A DNA stretch of 64,000 bases from RYN-230 sp963770545 (lineage in GTDB: Bacteria; Actinomycetota; Actinomycetes; Streptosporangiales; Streptosporangiaceae), in assembly GCA_963770545.1 (NCBI GenBank), contig CAVYQF010000043.1, positions 372,001 to 436,000 on the forward strand. Reading direction: 5' to 3'. A program made the translations under genes and the position numbers. Below the pieces are notes generated by a model. The model worked only from the letters and a program-made list of their open reading frames with translations, was not told the origin of the DNA and did no database searches. Below, in pieces: positions 33,668-46,150 of the stretch (positions are counted from its first letter, which is position 1; the number at the start of each line of letters is the position of its first letter).

Positions 33668-34036
33668 TCACAGCACCTCCGGCGCGAGCGAGATGATCCG
33701 CATGAAGCGCTTCTCGCGCAGCTCACGGCCGACCGGGCCGAAGATGCGGGTGCCTCGCGGGTCCCCGCCGTCCCTGATGAGGACGGCGGCGTTCTCGTCG
33801 AAACGGATGTAGGAACCATCGCCGCGGCGGCGCTCCTTGCGGGTCCGCACCACGACGGCCTTGACGACATCGCCCTTCTTCACCCCGGCACCGGGAAGGG
33901 CATCCTTCACTGTCGCCACGATGACATCACCGATGCCCGCGTATCGCCGGCCTGAGCCGCCGAGCACGCGGATACACAAGATCTCCTTGGCACCGGTGTT
34001 GTCGGCGACTTTAAGCCGCGACTCCTGCTGGATCAC
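33668..34036 (-). CDS. rplN: 50S ribosomal protein L14
   Basis: A 122-residue L14, at the 30S interface. Segments: MIQQESRLKVADNTGAKEIL, VKKGDVVKAVVVRTRKERRR and FGPVGRELREKRFMRIISLA. It opens the spc operon after rpsQ. Confidence 0.98.
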   Translation of the reverse strand: MIQQESRLKVADNTGAKEILCIRVLGGSGRRYAGIGDVIVATVKDALPGAGVKKGDVVKAVVVRTRKERRRGDGSYIRFDENAAVLIRDGGDPRGTRIFGPVGRELREKRFMRIISLAPEVL

Positions 34037-34093
34037 GTCAACTCCTGCTTCCTGACGCCGGGGTTCTCGCGGGGTCAGCCCCCGCGGTGGTAA

Positions 34094-34375
34094 CTACTTG
34101 GCCTTCTCCAGGATCTCCGAGACCCGCCAGCGCTTCGTGGCGGACAGGGGCCTGGTTTCCATCAGCCGCACCCGGTCGCCGACGCCGCAGGCGTTCTCGC
34201 CGTCGTGCGCCGTGTACTTCTTGGTGCGCCGGATGACCTTGCCGTACTTAGGGTGCTTGACCCGGTCCTCGACGATGACCACAACGGTCTTGTCCATCTT
34301 GTCGCTGACCACGTAACCTTCGCGGATCTTGCGGTAGCCCCGGCCGGGCACCCCGCCCTGCTCGACGTCACTCAC
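34094..34375 (-). CDS. rpsQ: 30S ribosomal protein S17
   Basis: A 93-residue S17, a primary 16S rRNA binder. Segments: REGYVVSDKMDKTVVVIVED, RVKHPKYGKVIRRTKKYTAH and the C-terminal PLSATKRWRVSEILEKAK. It overlaps the 3' end of rpmC by 8 nt. Confidence 0.97.
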   Translation of the reverse strand: MSDVEQGGVPGRGYRKIREGYVVSDKMDKTVVVIVEDRVKHPKYGKVIRRTKKYTAHDGENACGVGDRVRLMETRPLSATKRWRVSEILEKAK

Positions 34376-34604
34376 TGTCTTCCGCCTCCTCCACCAAGGT
34401 CACGATGCCAAGCTCGCGTTCCCGCTTCACCGTGTAGATGCGGGCGATCTCCTTGCGGACGGCGCGCAGCCGTCCATGACTCTCCAGCTGGCCGGTCGCG
34501 GCCTGGAAGCGGAGGTTGAACAGCTCCGTCTTGGCTTCTGCCAGCTTGCTGTTCAGCTCTTCCTCACTGGAGTTCCGCAGGTCAGCGGCGGCCAGGCTCA
34601 CCAT
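34368..34604 (-). CDS. rpmC: 50S ribosomal protein L29
   Basis: A 78-residue L29, located at the tunnel exit where trigger factor and SRP dock. Segments: AADLRNSSEEELNSKLAEAK and LFNLRFQAATGQLESHGRLR. Its start shares one base with the rplP stop and its end overlaps rpsQ by 8 nt. Confidence 0.96.
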   Translation of the reverse strand: MVSLAAADLRNSSEEELNSKLAEAKTELFNLRFQAATGQLESHGRLRAVRKEIARIYTVKRERELGIVTLVEEAEDSE

Positions 34605-35023
34605 CAGCCCTCACCCACTTCACGGGTCACGAACTTGCACTTCATTGGCAGCTTGTGCATGGCGCGCCGGAGCGCTTCCCGGGCCACCGGCTCCGCCACC
34701 CCGGACAGCTCGAACATGACCCGCCCGGGCTTGACGTTGGCCACCCACCACTCGGGTGAGCCCTTGCCGGAACCCATCCGGGTCTCGGCGGGCTTCTTGG
34801 TCAGCGGGCGGTCCGGATAGATCGTGATCCACACCTTGCCGCCTCGGCGGATGTGCCGGGTCATGGCGATACGGGCGGACTCGATCTGCCGGTTGGTCAC
34901 GTAGGCGTGTTCCAGGGCCTGGATACCGTACTCGCCGAAGGCCACCCGGGTGCCGCCCTTGGCGACCCCGTGCCGGTCCGGCCGGTGCTGCTTGCGGTAC
35001 TTGACCCTGCGCGGGATAAGCAT
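34604..35023 (-). CDS. rplP: 50S ribosomal protein L16
   Basis: A 139-residue L16, which helps shape the A site. Segments: MLIPRRVKYRKQHRPDRHGV, FGEYGIQALEHAYVTNRQIE and MGSGKGSPEWWVANVKPGRV. It starts 2 nt after rpsC. Confidence 0.98.
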   Translation of the reverse strand: MLIPRRVKYRKQHRPDRHGVAKGGTRVAFGEYGIQALEHAYVTNRQIESARIAMTRHIRRGGKVWITIYPDRPLTKKPAETRMGSGKGSPEWWVANVKPGRVMFELSGVAEPVAREALRRAMHKLPMKCKFVTREVGEG

Positions 35024-35025
35024 GA

Positions 35026-35897
<872 letters not shown>

Positions 35898-35898
<1 letters not shown>

Positions 35899-36248
35899 TA
35901 GCGGGACCTCCCCTTGGGTTCGTCAGAGACGATTACCGTGATGTGGCTGGTGCGCTTGTTGATCCGGTAGCCCCGGCCCTGCGCCCGTGGCCGGAAACGC
36001 TTCAGCGTCGGCCCTTCGTCCACCCATGCCCGGCTCACCACGAGCGAGCCGGCGTCCACCTGCTGGGCATGCTCAGCATTGGCGATGGCGCTCGCGAGCA
36101 CCTTGCCAACCGGGTCACTGGCTGACTGCGGCGCAAAGGCCAGCGCCGCCTGCGCCTCCTCGGCAGGCATGCCGCGGATGAAGTCCACCACGCGGCGGGC
36201 CTTCCGCGGCGTGACGCGTACATACCGCGCCTTCGCCCTTGCTTCCAT
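35898..36248 (-). CDS. rplV: 50S ribosomal protein L22
   Basis: A 116-residue L22, whose beta-hairpin lines the exit tunnel and is a macrolide contact. Segments: RYVRVTPRKARRVVDFIRGM and TLKRFRPRAQGRGYRINKRT. No deletion or insertion is seen in the tunnel hairpin. Confidence 0.97.
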
Positions 36249-36299
36249 GCTTCTCTCTCGCTCTCTAGTGATTACTCGTGCCCGGGTCAGGCCGCCGGG

Positions 36300-36578
36300 C
36301 TAACGGCGGCTGCGCCGGTCATCCCGGACGTGACTGCGGAACGTGCGGGTGGGTGCGAACTCGCCGAGCTTGTGGCCGACCATGGCCTCGGTGATGAACA
36401 CCGGCACGTGCTTGCGGCCGTCGTGCACCGCGATCGTGTGGCCCAGCATCGCAGGAACGATCATGGAGCGCCGGGACCACGTCTTGATGAGGTTCCTGGT
36501 GCCCTTCTCGTTCTGCACGTCCACCTTCTTGATCAGGTGGTCGTCGACGAACGGGCCCTTCTTGAGACTACGAGGCAT
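36300..36578 (-). CDS. rpsS: 30S ribosomal protein S19
   Basis: A 92-residue S19 of the 30S head. Segments: MPRSLKKGPFVDDHLIKKVD, KTWSRRSMIVPAMLGHTIAV and VGHKLGEFAPTRTFRSH. Follows rplB by 12 nt. Confidence 0.98.
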   Translation of the reverse strand: MPRSLKKGPFVDDHLIKKVDVQNEKGTRNLIKTWSRRSMIVPAMLGHTIAVHDGRKHVPVFITEAMVGHKLGEFAPTRTFRSHVRDDRRSRR

Positions 36579-36590
36579 CGTTGAGTGCTC

Positions 36591-37424
36591 CTACCGCTTC
36601 TTCTTGCTGCGCCTGCGGACGATCAGCCGGTCGCTGGGCTTGTGGGATGGCCGGGTCCGGCCCTCGGGCTTGCCCCAGGGGCTGACCGGGTGCCGGCCAC
36701 CGGAGCTCTTGCCCTCGCCGCCGCCCAGAGGGTGGTCGACCGGGTTCATCGCGACGCCGCGGACCGAGGGACGCTTGCCCTTCCACCGGTTGCGGCCCGC
36801 CTTGCCGAGCTTGATGTTGCCCTGCTCGGCGTTGCCGACCTCACCGACGGTGGCCCGGCAGGCCGCGTCGACCCGCCGGATCTCGCCGGAGGGCATCCGC
36901 AGCTGCGCGTACCCGCCGTCCTTGGCCAGCAGCTGGACCCCGGAGCCGGCCGAGCGGGCGATCTTCGCGCCGCCGCCGGGCCGCAACTCGATCGCGTGCA
37001 CCACGGTGCCGGTCGGGATGTTCCGCAGCGGCAGGCAGTTGCCCGGCCGGATGTCGGATCCGGGGCCGTTTTCCACCCGGTCGCCCTGAGACAGACCCTG
37101 CGGGCAGATGATGTAGCGCTTCTCGCCGTCGGCGTAGTGCAGCAGCGCGATCCGGGAGGTGCGGTTGGGGTCGTACTCGATGTGCGCGACCTTGGCCGGG
37201 ATACCGTCCTTGTCGGCCCGCCGGAAGTCGATCAGCCGGTAGGCACGCTTGTGGCCGCCGCCCTGGTGCCGCGCGGTGATCCGGCCGTGCACGTTCCGGC
37301 CGCCGCGCGAGGACAGCGGGCGGACCAGTGACTTCTCCGGCTCACTACGGGTGAGTTCGGAGAAGTCCGCGCCGCTCGCACCCCGCCGTCCCGGGGTGGT
37401 GGGCTTGTACTTGCGGATAGCCAT
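36591..37424 (-). CDS. rplB: 50S ribosomal protein L2
   Basis: A 277-residue L2, required for peptidyl transfer and subunit joining. Segments: AIRKYKPTTPGRRGASGADF, GRITARHQGGGHKRAYRLID and VRGVAMNPVDHPLGGGEGKS, the last containing the conserved His near the transferase centre. Confidence 0.98.
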   Translation of the reverse strand: MAIRKYKPTTPGRRGASGADFSELTRSEPEKSLVRPLSSRGGRNVHGRITARHQGGGHKRAYRLIDFRRADKDGIPAKVAHIEYDPNRTSRIALLHYADGEKRYIICPQGLSQGDRVENGPGSDIRPGNCLPLRNIPTGTVVHAIELRPGGGAKIARSAGSGVQLLAKDGGYAQLRMPSGEIRRVDAACRATVGEVGNAEQGNIKLGKAGRNRWKGKRPSVRGVAMNPVDHPLGGGEGKSSGGRHPVSPWGKPEGRTRPSHKPSDRLIVRRRSKKKR

Positions 37425-37458
37425 GTGTGCTCAAGCTCCTTGGGATGTGGCCGGTGGC

Positions 37459-37767
37459 CTAGTTGACCGGGCCGCCGAAGACATCGATGCGCTCTCCCTC
37501 GGCGAGGCTGACGATGGCACGCTTGGTGCCCACTCGCTGGCCCCAGCCGTACCGGGTGCGGCGACGCTTGCCCGGCCGGTTGAGCGTGTTGACGCCGGTT
37601 ACCTTGACCCCGAAGATGGCCTCGACCGCCTGCCGGACCTGCGTCCGGTTGGCGTCGCGGGCAACCAGGAAGGTGTACTTGCCGTCATCGGCAAGTCGGT
37701 ACGTCTTTTCCGAGATCACCGGGCGCAGCAGGATGTCCCGGGGGTCTGGGATCCGGATGGCGCTCAC
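37459..37767 (-). CDS. rplW: 50S ribosomal protein L23
   Basis: A 102-residue L23, the tunnel-exit docking site for trigger factor and SRP. Segments: PRDILLRPVISEKTYRLADD and YTFLVARDANRTQVRQAVEA. The GTG start overlaps the rplD stop in a GTGA quartet. Confidence 0.97.
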   Translation of the reverse strand: MSAIRIPDPRDILLRPVISEKTYRLADDGKYTFLVARDANRTQVRQAVEAIFGVKVTGVNTLNRPGKRRRTRYGWGQRVGTKRAIVSLAEGERIDVFGGPVN

Positions 37768-38600
37768 TGCTCCTCACCCTCCTTCGGGGTGGTGCGGCGG
37801 CGGGGAGCCTTGGGCGCTTCCCCACCTGACGACTCAGCTCCATCTGAAGGCTCAGTCGCGTCCGCGGACTCGGCCGCCGGCTCGCTGGCCTTGGCCGGGC
37901 TGGCCTTGGCCGTGCTGGCGTTGCTCTTGCTGGCCTGGGCGGGCGCCGACGCCGCGATCTCGGGCTGGCCGGTGAACGAGGACAGGGCCGCCGCGGTGAA
38001 CACGATGTGCTCACTGGCCAGCACGTCGTACGTGTTCAGCTGGCCGGTGGCCAGCAGCCGCACGCCCGGCGCGTTGCGCAGGCTCTTCCAGGTCACTTCG
38101 TCCTCGGCCTGGGCCACGACGAGCACCCGGGCGTTGAGCTTGGCGTCCAGCAGCCCGATGGCCGTGCGCAGCACGGCCATCGCATCGCGGGTCCTGGGCT
38201 GGTCGCCGTCCACGAACCCGCTGACCACGGCGACCCGGCCGTTGGCGGCCCGGTCGGACAGCGCGCCCCGGAGCGCGGCGGCCTTCATCTTCTTGGGCGT
38301 CCGCTGCACATAGGAGCGCGGCTGCGGCCCGTGTACGGTGCCGCCGCCCGCGTACTGCGGGGCCCGGATGCTGCCCTGGCGGGCCCGGCCGGTGCCCTTC
38401 TGGCGGTAGGGCTTCTTGCCGCCGCCGCGGACCTCGCCACGTGTCTTGGTGGAGTGCGTGCCCTGGCGGGCGGCGGCCTCCTGGCCCACGACGACCTGGT
38501 GGATCAGCGGCACGTTGACCGGGGCGCTGAAGATCTCGTCGGGAAGCTCCACGTCCTGGCCGGCCTGGCCGGACGGGGAGACGACGCTGACGGTAGTCAT
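37764..38600 (-). CDS. rplD: 50S ribosomal protein L4 with long C-terminal tail
   Basis: A 278-residue L4, an early assembly protein with a loop that reaches the exit tunnel. Segments: HQVVVGQEAAARQGTHSTKT, GTGRARQGSIRAPQYAGGGT (tunnel loop region) and YDVLASEHIVFTAAALSSFT. About 65 residues rich in Ala, Ser, Glu and Pro follow the domain. The start shares one base with the rplC stop. Confidence 0.97.
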   Translation of the reverse strand: MTTVSVVSPSGQAGQDVELPDEIFSAPVNVPLIHQVVVGQEAAARQGTHSTKTRGEVRGGGKKPYRQKGTGRARQGSIRAPQYAGGGTVHGPQPRSYVQRTPKKMKAAALRGALSDRAANGRVAVVSGFVDGDQPRTRDAMAVLRTAIGLLDAKLNARVLVVAQAEDEVTWKSLRNAPGVRLLATGQLNTYDVLASEHIVFTAAALSSFTGQPEIAASAPAQASKSNASTAKASPAKASEPAAESADATEPSDGAESSGGEAPKAPRRRTTPKEGEEQ

Positions 38601-39265
38601 CAGGCCTCCTTCGAGGCGGTCTGCGGCGCCCGGACGGCGCTGCGGACCAGGATCAGGCCGCCCTTGGGGCCGGGAACGGCCCCGCGGATCAGCAGCAGGC
38701 CGCGGTCGGTGTCTACCCCGTGCACGGTGAGGCTGGGTGTCGTGGTGCGCTCGCCGCCCATCCGGCCGGCCATCCGCACGCCCTTGAACACCCGGCCCGG
38801 GGTGGCGCAGCCGCCGATGGAGCCGGGTGAGCGGTGCTTGCGCTGGGTGCCGTGGGAGGCGGACAGGCCCTTGAACCCGTGCCGCTTCATCACGCCCGCG
38901 AAGCCCTTGCCCTTGCTGGTGCCGGTCACGTCGACCAGGTCGCCGGGAGCAAACGTCTCCGCGTTGACCTCCTGGCCCAGGGTGTAGTCGGTGGCGTCAT
39001 CGGTCCGCAGCTCGACGAGGTAGCGGCGCGGGGTCACCGAGGCCTTGGCGAAGTGGCCCGCCACGGGCTTGGTCACCCGGCGGGGGTCGATCTCGCCGTA
39101 GCCCAGCTGCACGGCTGAGTACCCGTTCGCGTCGGGCGTCCGCACAGCGGTGACGACGCAGGGGCCCGCCGCGATCACCGTCACGGGAACCATCCGCCCG
39201 TCGGCGTCGAAGACCTGGCTCATGCCCAGCTTCGTGCCGAGGACGCCCTTGGTGTTCTTGGTCAT
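38600..39265 (-). CDS. rplC: 50S ribosomal protein L3
   Basis: A 221-residue L3 from the ATG at 39265, preceded by GAGGAACG. Segments: KGVLGTKLGMSQVFDADGRM, GFAGVMKRHGFKGLSASHGT and GGCATPGRVFKGVRMAGRMG, the last being close to the peptidyl-transferase centre. The upstream in-frame extension to 39301 overlaps rpsJ and is not used. Confidence 0.97.
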   Translation of the reverse strand: MTKNTKGVLGTKLGMSQVFDADGRMVPVTVIAAGPCVVTAVRTPDANGYSAVQLGYGEIDPRRVTKPVAGHFAKASVTPRRYLVELRTDDATDYTLGQEVNAETFAPGDLVDVTGTSKGKGFAGVMKRHGFKGLSASHGTQRKHRSPGSIGGCATPGRVFKGVRMAGRMGGERTTTPSLTVHGVDTDRGLLLIRGAVPGPKGGLILVRSAVRAPQTASKEA

Positions 39266-39278
39266 GTCGGTGCGTTCC

Positions 39279-39587
39279 TCAGAGCTTGATCTCGATGTCA
39301 ACGCCGGCTGGCAGATCCAGCCGCATCAGCGAGTTGACCGTCTTCGGCGTGGGGTCGATGATGTCGATCAACCGCTTGTGCGTGCGCATCTCGAAGTGCT
39401 CCCGCGAGTCCTTGTACTTGTGCGGGGAGCGGATGACGCAGTAGATGTTCTTCTCCGTGGGCAGCGGGACAGGCCCGGCAACCCGCGCGCCAGTGCGCGT
39501 CACCGTGTCGACGATCTTCCGCGCCGAGCTGTCGATGACCTCGTGGTCATAGGCCTTGAGCCGGATACGGATCTTTTGTCCCGCCAT
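39279..39587 (-). CDS. rpsJ: 30S ribosomal protein S10
   Basis: A 102-residue S10, which also acts with NusB in antitermination. Segments: MAGQKIRIRLKAYDHEVIDS, RTGARVAGPVPLPTEKNIYC and RLIDIIDPTPKTVNSLMRLD. It opens the S10 operon; a terminator for tuf lies directly upstream. Confidence 0.98.
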   Translation of the reverse strand: MAGQKIRIRLKAYDHEVIDSSARKIVDTVTRTGARVAGPVPLPTEKNIYCVIRSPHKYKDSREHFEMRTHKRLIDIIDPTPKTVNSLMRLDLPAGVDIEIKL

Positions 39588-39628
39588 GTGCCTTCCGTGT
39601 CCTTACGTCTTGAGTGCCGCTGGGCAGT

Positions 39629-39662
39629 GCTAGCCCGGGGGGACGAAACCCCCCGGGCTAGC
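39629..39662 (-). terminator. Terminator after tuf
   Basis: GCTAGCCCGGGGGG (39629-39642) and CCCCCCGGGCTAGC (39649-39662) form a perfect 14-bp stem with loop ACGAAA. It starts 7 nt after the tuf stop codon and separates the str operon from the S10 operon. Confidence 0.9.
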
Positions 39663-39669
39663 ACCACTA

Positions 39670-40863
<1,194 letters not shown>

Positions 40864-40957
40864 TGGTTTCTCCTCGTTGCGATCTGCCCCACGTCCTGTG
40901 GGGCCAAGGCGCCCTCTTAGTGCGCCGATTCTCCTGACTGACGTTTTGTGCTAGCAG

Positions 40958-43054
<2,097 letters not shown>

Positions 43055-43104
43055 TGCTCTGTTTCCTCTGCTTCGTCTATCGTCGGCCGGCTGGAGCCGC
43101 TCAT

Positions 43105-43575
43105 TTACCAGCGGTAGTGAGCGAACGCCTTGTTCGACTCGGCCATTTTGTGGGTGTCCTCGCGGCGCTTCACGCTTGCCCCGAGGCCGTTGCTCGCGTC
43201 GAGCAGCTCGTTCATGAGCCGCTCGGTCATGGTCTTCTCCCGGCGGGACCGGCTGTAGGAAACCAGCCAGCGCAGGGCCAGGGTGGTGCTGCGGGAGGCC
43301 CGGACCTCGACCGGCACCTGGTAGGTGGCGCCACCGACCCGGCGGCTGCGCACCTCGAGGGTGGGCTTCACGTTGTCGAGAGCCCGCTTGAGCGTGACCA
43401 CCGGGTCGTTGCCGGTCTTGTCCCGGCATCCGTCCAGGGCGCCGTACACGATCCGCTCGGCCAGCGAACGCTTGCCGCTGCGCAGCACCTTGTTCACCAG
43501 CGCAGTCACCAGCGGTGAGCCGTAAACCGGATCGGTTACGAGCTGCCGCTTGGTCGCGGGGCCTTTACGCGGCAT
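43105..43575 (-). CDS. rpsG: 30S ribosomal protein S7
   Basis: A 156-residue S7 from the ATG at 43575, the 16S 3'-major-domain nucleator. Segments: MPRKGPATKRQLVTDPVYGS, LVNKVLRSGKRSLAERIVYG and RLMNELLDASNGLGASVKRR. It follows the rpsL stop by one nucleotide. Confidence 0.98.
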   Translation of the reverse strand: MPRKGPATKRQLVTDPVYGSPLVTALVNKVLRSGKRSLAERIVYGALDGCRDKTGNDPVVTLKRALDNVKPTLEVRSRRVGGATYQVPVEVRASRSTTLALRWLVSYSRSRREKTMTERLMNELLDASNGLGASVKRREDTHKMAESNKAFAHYRW

Positions 43576-43576
43576 G

Positions 43577-43951
43577 TCAGCTCTTCTCCTTCTTCGCGCC
43601 GTAGCGGCTCCGGGCCTGCTTACGGTTGCGGACCCCCTGGGTGTCGAGGGCGCCTCGGATGATCTTGTAACGCACGCCAGGCAGGTCACGGACCCGGCCG
43701 CCTCGCACCAGCACGATGGAGTGCTCCTGGAGGTTGTGGCCGACTCCGGGGATGTAGGCGGTCACTTCGATCTGGCTCGTCAGCCGCACCCTGGCCACCT
43801 TGCGCAGCGCAGAGTTGGGCTTCTTCGGCGTGGTCGTGTAGACACGCGTGCAGACGCCCCGGCGCTGGGGGCTGCCTTTCAGGGCCGGGGTAGTGGTCTT
43901 AGCCACCTTGTCCTGGCGGCCCTTACGGACCAGCTGCTGGATCGTGGGCAC
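43577..43951 (-). CDS. rpsL: 30S ribosomal protein S12, with Arg88
   Basis: A 124-residue S12 from the GTG at 43951, the decoding-site protein where streptomycin-resistance mutations occur. Segments: PTIQQLVRKGRQDKVAKTTT, RVYTTTPKKPNSALRKVARV with the wild-type Lys43, and EHSIVLVRGGRVRDLPGVRY. In the last segment position 88 is Arg (codon CGT) where E. coli and mycobacteria have Lys. K88R is a known streptomycin-resistance substitution. First gene of the str operon. Confidence 0.97.
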   Translation of the reverse strand: MPTIQQLVRKGRQDKVAKTTTPALKGSPQRRGVCTRVYTTTPKKPNSALRKVARVRLTSQIEVTAYIPGVGHNLQEHSIVLVRGGRVRDLPGVRYKIIRGALDTQGVRNRKQARSRYGAKKEKS

Positions 43952-44475
43952 CGCGTCTCCGTCTTCGTTCTCCGCGCCGGTTGGCGCGACGTCTTCTCTT
44001 GCCGTTTTCCTGCACCCGCGGCACAGGGTAATTCCGGGCGCTTTGATGGCGCCTGACCTGCTGGTTTTCCTAGTCCCTCCGACCCCCGGGGTCGGGTGTG
44101 TCGCGGTGACCACGGCACACAAGCTCCTACCGGAGCCTGGAGTCAAGAGAGGAAAAGGCCCGCGCGCCTGGCTACTGGCCACGCCTTCCAGCTGCCGGTC
44201 ATCGACCGCAAGCCTTCCAGCCATGGCGCCACAGTCCGCTAGCGCACGCGCACCCGCTTCTCACGGGCACGATGCCCTAGCGTACCCAACCTTTTGCCTA
44301 CAGGCAAAGCGAACGCCGATCAAGGCCGCAACGGCCCGACCGGGTGTCATTTTTCCCTGACGGCAACGGTGAAACCACGCCCGCTGGGTAGTCGGGGAAC
44401 TGCTGCCAGTCCCTGCTGCCCAGGGAAGTTAACCACGGCGGCCAAGCAGATTATTCCAGAAGGGACGCAACTTTC
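43952..44475. other. Divergent intergenic region between rpsL and the SDR gene
   Basis: No gene is supported in these 524 bp; the frame upstream of rpsL is open by chance. On the minus strand TTGACT (44146-44141) is a likely -35 box for rpsL; the best -10 after it is weak (TTGTGT region near 44120). The 5' leader of rpsL would be about 150-170 nt. A palindrome at 44293-44308 lies between this promoter and the plus-strand SDR gene. Confidence 0.5.
44293..44308. promoter_or_regulatory. Palindrome between rpsL and the SDR gene
   Basis: TTTGCCT-AC-AGGCAAA is a perfect 7-bp-arm palindrome, 168 bp upstream of the SDR start. It looks like a transcription-factor operator. The regulator is not identifiable from this window. 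Confidence 0.5.
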
Positions 44476-45489
44476 ATGACGCAGACCGTTGTCATCACCG
44501 GCGCCACCGCCGGCATCGCCCGCGCCACCGCGCGGCTGTACGGTGCCCGGGGCGCCAGCGTAGGGCTCATCGCCCGGGGGCAGGTCGGCCTGGACGGCGC
44601 CGCGGAGGACGTCATCGAGGCGGGCGGCCAGGCCCTCGCCATGCCGGCCGACGTAGCCGACCACGCGCAACTGGAGAAGGCGGCCACGGAGATAGAGGCC
44701 CAATTCGGCCCCATCGACGTGTGGATCAACGTGGCCTTCACGTCGGTGTTCGCGCCGTTCGCCGAGATCACCCCGGACGAGTTCAGGCGCGTCACCGAGG
44801 TCAGCTACCTGGGCTACGTCAACGGCACGATGGTGGCCCTCAGCCGGATGCGGCCGCGGAACGCCGGGACGATCGTGCAGGTCGGCTCGGCGCTGAGCGA
44901 GCGGGCCATCCCGCTCCAGTCGGCTTACTGCGGCGCCAAGCACGCGATCAACGGGTTCACCGAGTCGCTGCGCTGCGAGCTCCTGCACGAGCACTCGGAC
45001 GTCCGCGTGACCGTCGTGCAGATGCCGGCGGTCAACACACCCCAGTTCTCCTGGGTGCTGTCCCGGCTGCCGCGCCACCCCCAGCCGGTGCCGCCGATCT
45101 ACCAGCCGGAGGTGGCCGCGCACGGCGTCGTGTACGCGGCCGATCATCCCGGGCGCAAGCAATACTGGGTGGGCGGGAGCACGGCCGCGACCCTGCTGGC
45201 GCAGAAGGTCGCGCCGGCCTTGCTGGACCGCTACCTGGCCCGGACCGGGTTCGACGCGCAGCAGACGGACCAGGCGGTACCGGTGGGGAGCCGGCCGGAC
45301 AACCTGTTCGACCCCGTCGACGGGGTGGCGGGGACGGATCACGGGGCGCACGGCATCTTCGACGACCGGTCGCACTCGCGGAGCTGGCAGCTGCTCGCAT
45401 CGCATCATCCTGCTGTGGCAGGCAGTCTCGCTGCGGGAGCTGCGCTGGCCGGCTCACTGCTGGTCCGCCGGCTGGCCGGCCGTTTGTGA
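44476..45489 (+). CDS. Short-chain dehydrogenase/reductase (SDR) with C-terminal extension
   Basis: A 337-residue classical SDR of unknown substrate. The NAD(P)-binding motif TGATAGIA is at 8-15. The catalytic residues fit Ser138, Tyr151 and Lys155 (SAYCGAKHAINGF). The usual NNAG segment reads INVAF (84-88), which is atypical. After the ~240-residue SDR core there is a ~95-residue extension ending in a hydrophobic stretch (AVAGSLAAGAALAGSLLVRR), which may anchor it to the membrane. It opens a plus-strand island and has the ribosome-binding AGAAGGGA before the ATG. Confidence 0.88.
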   Translation: MTQTVVITGATAGIARATARLYGARGASVGLIARGQVGLDGAAEDVIEAGGQALAMPADVADHAQLEKAATEIEAQFGPIDVWINVAFTSVFAPFAEITPDEFRRVTEVSYLGYVNGTMVALSRMRPRNAGTIVQVGSALSERAIPLQSAYCGAKHAINGFTESLRCELLHEHSDVRVTVVQMPAVNTPQFSWVLSRLPRHPQPVPPIYQPEVAAHGVVYAADHPGRKQYWVGGSTAATLLAQKVAPALLDRYLARTGFDAQQTDQAVPVGSRPDNLFDPVDGVAGTDHGAHGIFDDRSHSRSWQLLASHHPAVAGSLAAGAALAGSLLVRRLAGRL

Positions 45490-45636
45490 TGCTCGTACAG
45501 CCTGGCCTTCTCCGCTTCGCGGTCCGGGCCAGGACCGTGACAAGGTGAGTGGGCACACTGGCCGGGCCGGGCCGGTCCCGCCCCCGGGACGGCTTCGGCC
45601 CGGCGGGCCGTGGGCACAGCAACCGCCGGAGGCTTC

Positions 45637-46038
45637 ATGTCTAAGGGAAAGAGCACGGGGGCGTGGGCGATCACGCTGGTCAGGGCGGGGTATGGCGTGG
45701 CTTTGCTCGGGGCTCCGCAGGCCCTCATCCGGCTGACGGGAGATCCGGTTTCCGGGCAGTCGGCCGGGGCATCACAGGCCCGGCCCAGCCGACGGGCTTG
45801 CGGGGTGGCGCGGGTGCTCGGGGTCCGGCATCTGGTCCAGGCGGGACTGACCGCGGCGGCCCTGCGGGCCCAGCCGGGCAGCCCTTATCCCCTGGCCGGC
45901 GGCGCCGCGGTGGACGCGCTGCACGCCACGACGATGGTGGGGCTGGCGCTGGTGGACCGGGGCGCACGGCGGGTGGCCCTGGCCGACGCGGGGGTCGAGC
46001 TGGCGCTCGCGACCGCGGGGGGCCTCACCGCCCTCTGA
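45637..46038 (+). CDS. Small hydrophobic protein of unknown function
   Basis: A 133-residue protein from the ATG at 45637, which has GGAGG 5 nt upstream. It contains about four short hydrophobic segments (RAGYGVALLGAPQALI, VRHLVQAGLTAAAL, ALHATTMVGLALV, VELALATAGGLTAL), consistent with a small membrane protein. No family is recognised. It follows the SDR gene by 147 bp on the same strand and may be cotranscribed. Confidence 0.65.
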   Translation: MSKGKSTGAWAITLVRAGYGVALLGAPQALIRLTGDPVSGQSAGASQARPSRRACGVARVLGVRHLVQAGLTAAALRAQPGSPYPLAGGAAVDALHATTMVGLALVDRGARRVALADAGVELALATAGGLTAL

Positions 46039-46076
46039 TCCTCACCGCCCTCTGATAGAGCCTCACGGGCAAGGGA

Positions 46077-46106
46077 AAGCCCGGGTCGGCCGGCCGACCC
46101 GGGCTT
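46077..46106. terminator. Bidirectional terminator between convergent genes
   Basis: AAGCCCGGGTCGGCC and its exact complement GGCCGACCCGGGCTT form a 30-bp perfect palindrome, followed by a T-containing stretch (GCTTTG). It lies between the 3' ends of the plus-strand small protein and the minus-strand csbD gene and can serve both. Confidence 0.88.
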
Positions 46107-46150
46107 GCTTTGTGCCGGACGCCAGAGTCCGGGACTTCGGAAGTCTCGCG

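Noticed and set aside
43577..44224. An N-terminally extended rpsL product of 215 residues with a CRGC motif.
   Set aside because: S12 is 124 residues in actinobacteria and starts at the GTG at 43951. The extension is chance open frame in the leader.
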